DNA from: JAERML01 sp035687895
GTDB lineage: Bacteria; Bacteroidota; Ignavibacteria; UBA10030; UBA6906
Assembly (NCBI GenBank): GCA_035687895.1
Contig: DASRUE010000292.1
Span: 1 to 8,548 of the forward strand
DNA length: 8,548 bases
Direction: 5' to 3'
Shown here in pieces: positions 7,255-8,548 of this stretch. A program made the position numbers and the translations under genes. The notes under the pieces were generated by a model. It was not told the DNA's origin. It made no database searches and was given only the letters and a program-made list of their open reading frames with translations. Position 1 is the stretch's first letter. Each line of letters starts with the position of its first letter.

Positions 7255-8548
7255 ATGACAAGACTGCTACGATGTTTTATCGTTACTGTCCTTACGGCCT
7301 GGGCTGTACAGGCAGTCGCGCAGCAGTATGTTGTTGATACGCTGGCCGCGAATCCAAACATCGCCTTTCCAGTGGCAATTGTCTTCACGCCGGATAACAG
7401 CGGGAAGTTCTTCTTTACGGAGAAGAACAACGGTCGTGTGAGGATCTACGATCAGACCGGGCTCCGGTCGAACCCGTTCGTCATCGTGAGCGTAACCGGC
7501 AGCGGCGAGCAGGGACTCCTCGGCATCACGCTGCATCCGGATTACCCGGACTCACCGTATGTCTACATTTTCTACACACGCTCGACAGCCACCGGCGGTA
7601 CGCGGGACAATATGGTCGTACGATACACCGACAGCAGCAATGTAGGGATCAATCCCGACACGATTGTTGTGGTTCCGAGGAACAACACAGCGTCCAACCA
7701 CAATGGCGGCAACGTCCATTTTGGGCCGGACAAAATGTTGTATGTTACCTTCGGCGAGTATGCCACACAGAGCAATTCACAGGACACAAGTACCGGAAAT
7801 CTCCGCGGCAAAATCCTCCGCCTCCACCCTGATGGTTCAATCCCTACCGACAATCCGTGGCCGGGGAAAGCGTTCTGGTCCTTCGGCCACCGGAATAGTT
7901 TCGATTTCACGTTTGATGCATTGTCTGGGAAGATGTATAGCACAGAGAACGGACCGGGCTGTAATGACGAGGTGAATCGTGTGCCGCTCGCGGCGAACAT
8001 GGGATGGCCGGTGGATGGCAACTGCACATACAGTGGCAATCCGATCTACACCAGGCCGTTGTACTATTTCCCGGGACCGTCGCTCCCCGCACTGACAGGG
8101 ATTGCGGTCTACAGAGAAACGGCCTTCCCACGGTTGCGTGGCAAGATTCTCTTCACTGGCAACAGCAGTCCCACACTTTGGACACTCACACTGACTGAAG
8201 ATGGAGACACGATCGTTCCCGGGTCTTTCACGACCCTGTTCAGCTACGGCACCGGGTTCGCCGATGTCGAGATCGGACCGGATGGGAATATCTATCTTGC
8301 CAACGGACCATTTAGTGCGAACAGAATACTCCGATTGCGGCCGGTGGCCCCGGGGTTCACGTCAACGCCACCGATGACTGCGACCGAGGAAGTGGAGTAC
8401 ACCTACCCCCCCACCTTCAGCGGGACACCCCCCGGGATGCAGATCGTCTCGGGGCCAGCCGATATGTTCGTCGACTCCACCACATGGACCGTCAGGTGGA
8501 CACCCACCAACGAAGAAGCGCTTCAAGGATCGTTCAACATCCGGCTGC
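7255..8548 (+). CDS. Tandem paralogue of the preceding sugar dehydrogenase (3' partial)
   Basis: The reading frame is open from the ATG at 7255 to the right edge, giving 431 residues without a stop. It aligns along its whole length with the preceding gene: signal peptide (1-23, 'VAQQYVVDTLA'), 'EQGLLGITLHPDYPDSPYVY' (85-104), 'NHNGGNVHFGPDKMLYVTFG' (148-167) with His149, 'GHRNSFDFTF' (211-220) with Arg213, and 'TENGPGCNDEVN' (230-241). After these come the closing propeller strand 'NRILRLRP' and the first Ig-like module beginning 'FTSTPPMTATEEVEYTY' (368-384). Identity is roughly two thirds or higher by eye. Differences include a three-residue insertion near residue 113, loss of one cysteine (Ser229 where the neighbour has Cys226), and Glu168 where the neighbour has Asp165. 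Function should match its neighbour: PQQ-type extracellular aldose oxidation. By analogy the missing C-terminus should contain a fibronectin-like module and T9SS tail. The 67 bp gap upstream contains a purine-rich GGAAGAATGGGGG just before the start. Confidence 0.9.
   Translation, partial: MTRLLRCFIVTVLTAWAVQAVAQQYVVDTLAANPNIAFPVAIVFTPDNSGKFFFTEKNNGRVRIYDQTGLRSNPFVIVSVTGSGEQGLLGITLHPDYPDSPYVYIFYTRSTATGGTRDNMVVRYTDSSNVGINPDTIVVVPRNNTASNHNGGNVHFGPDKMLYVTFGEYATQSNSQDTSTGNLRGKILRLHPDGSIPTDNPWPGKAFWSFGHRNSFDFTFDALSGKMYSTENGPGCNDEVNRVPLAANMGWPVDGNCTYSGNPIYTRPLYYFPGPSLPALTGIAVYRETAFPRLRGKILFTGNSSPTLWTLTLTEDGDTIVPGSFTTLFSYGTGFADVEIGPDGNIYLANGPFSANRILRLRPVAPGFTSTPPMTATEEVEYTYPPTFSGTPPGMQIVSGPADMFVDSTTWTVRWTPTNEEALQGSFNIRL

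Larger units (their letters stand above)
5216..8548 (+). repeat. Imperfect direct repeat of about 2.03 kb (tandem gene duplication)
   Basis: The DNA from about 5216 onward recurs from about 7245 onward, an offset of about 2029 bp near the starts. Even the start context 'GGGCTGAATGACA' is shared. Many exact nucleotide blocks of 15-21 bases remain, for example 5859-5879 and 7897-7917, which are identical over 21 bases. Differences are mostly at third codon positions plus a small in-frame insertion, so both copies have been kept under selection for protein function. The second copy is cut by the window edge. Confidence 0.8.

Noticed and set aside
7572..8039. Minus-strand open frame of 155 codons near the right edge
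   Set aside because: It is antisense to the third dehydrogenase, whose frame is intact and strongly conserved with its paralogue.
1..8548. Insertion sequences, CRISPR arrays, tRNA or rRNA genes
   Set aside because: No transposase motif, regular short spaced repeats, or tRNA/rRNA signature sequence was seen on either strand.

Overview
The window reads as ordinary protein-coding chromosome from a member of the FCB superphylum (Bacteroidota, Chlorobi, Ignavibacteria and relatives). The main evidence is three complete proteins ending in a type IX secretion system (T9SS) type-A sorting domain, with the 'QNYPNPFN', 'LLGREVATLVN', 'PSGVYFYRL' and 'TRRM.L.K' signatures typical of Ignavibacteria-like and related lineages. 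GC content looks moderate, slightly above 50% by eye, which argues against the AT-rich cultured Ignavibacterium but fits many environmental relatives. The genus cannot be named from this sequence.

Layout. The left edge (1-222) holds the 3' end of an unidentified plus-strand gene. It faces a minus-strand pseudouridine synthase of the RluE type (264-869), and a short hairpin between the two convergent stop codons may terminate both. A divergent intergenic region (870-1019) carries a promoter-like sequence and a good Shine-Dalgarno site. From there every gene is on the plus strand with gaps of 13, 53, 30 and 67 bp, consistent with one transcription unit. The order is a Tat-exported glycosylasparaginase-family Ntn hydrolase, a GH5 (subfamily 7-like) endo-mannanase with a T9SS tail, a six-bladed-propeller sugar dehydrogenase (GSDH/HHIP-like) with a T9SS tail, a second sugar dehydrogenase with two beta-sandwich modules and a T9SS tail, and a third dehydrogenase that is a close tandem copy of the second and runs off the right edge.

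How they may work together (inference). All five products of the plus-strand cluster carry export signals: one Tat, and four Sec-type signal peptides. Three of those four visibly end in T9SS cell-surface or secretion domains, and the fourth probably does beyond the edge. The mannanase would cut mannan-type polysaccharide outside the cell. The propeller enzymes, by family, oxidise aldose sugars using PQQ, so they could oxidise released oligosaccharides at the surface. The asparaginase-type enzyme could cut GlcNAc-Asn linkages or isoaspartyl/asparagine substrates in the periplasm. This would be a small extracellular glycan-processing and oxidation locus without the usual SusC/SusD pair in view. 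Neither PQQ use nor substrate identity is proven by the sequence.

The most notable points are the tandem amplification of T9SS-secreted sugar dehydrogenases, the coexistence of two different propeller subtypes in the same cluster, and an Asp-to-Glu change at a probable active-site position in the third copy. No mobile element, CRISPR array, tRNA or rRNA was seen, and no gene-free stretch longer than about 150 bp exists.
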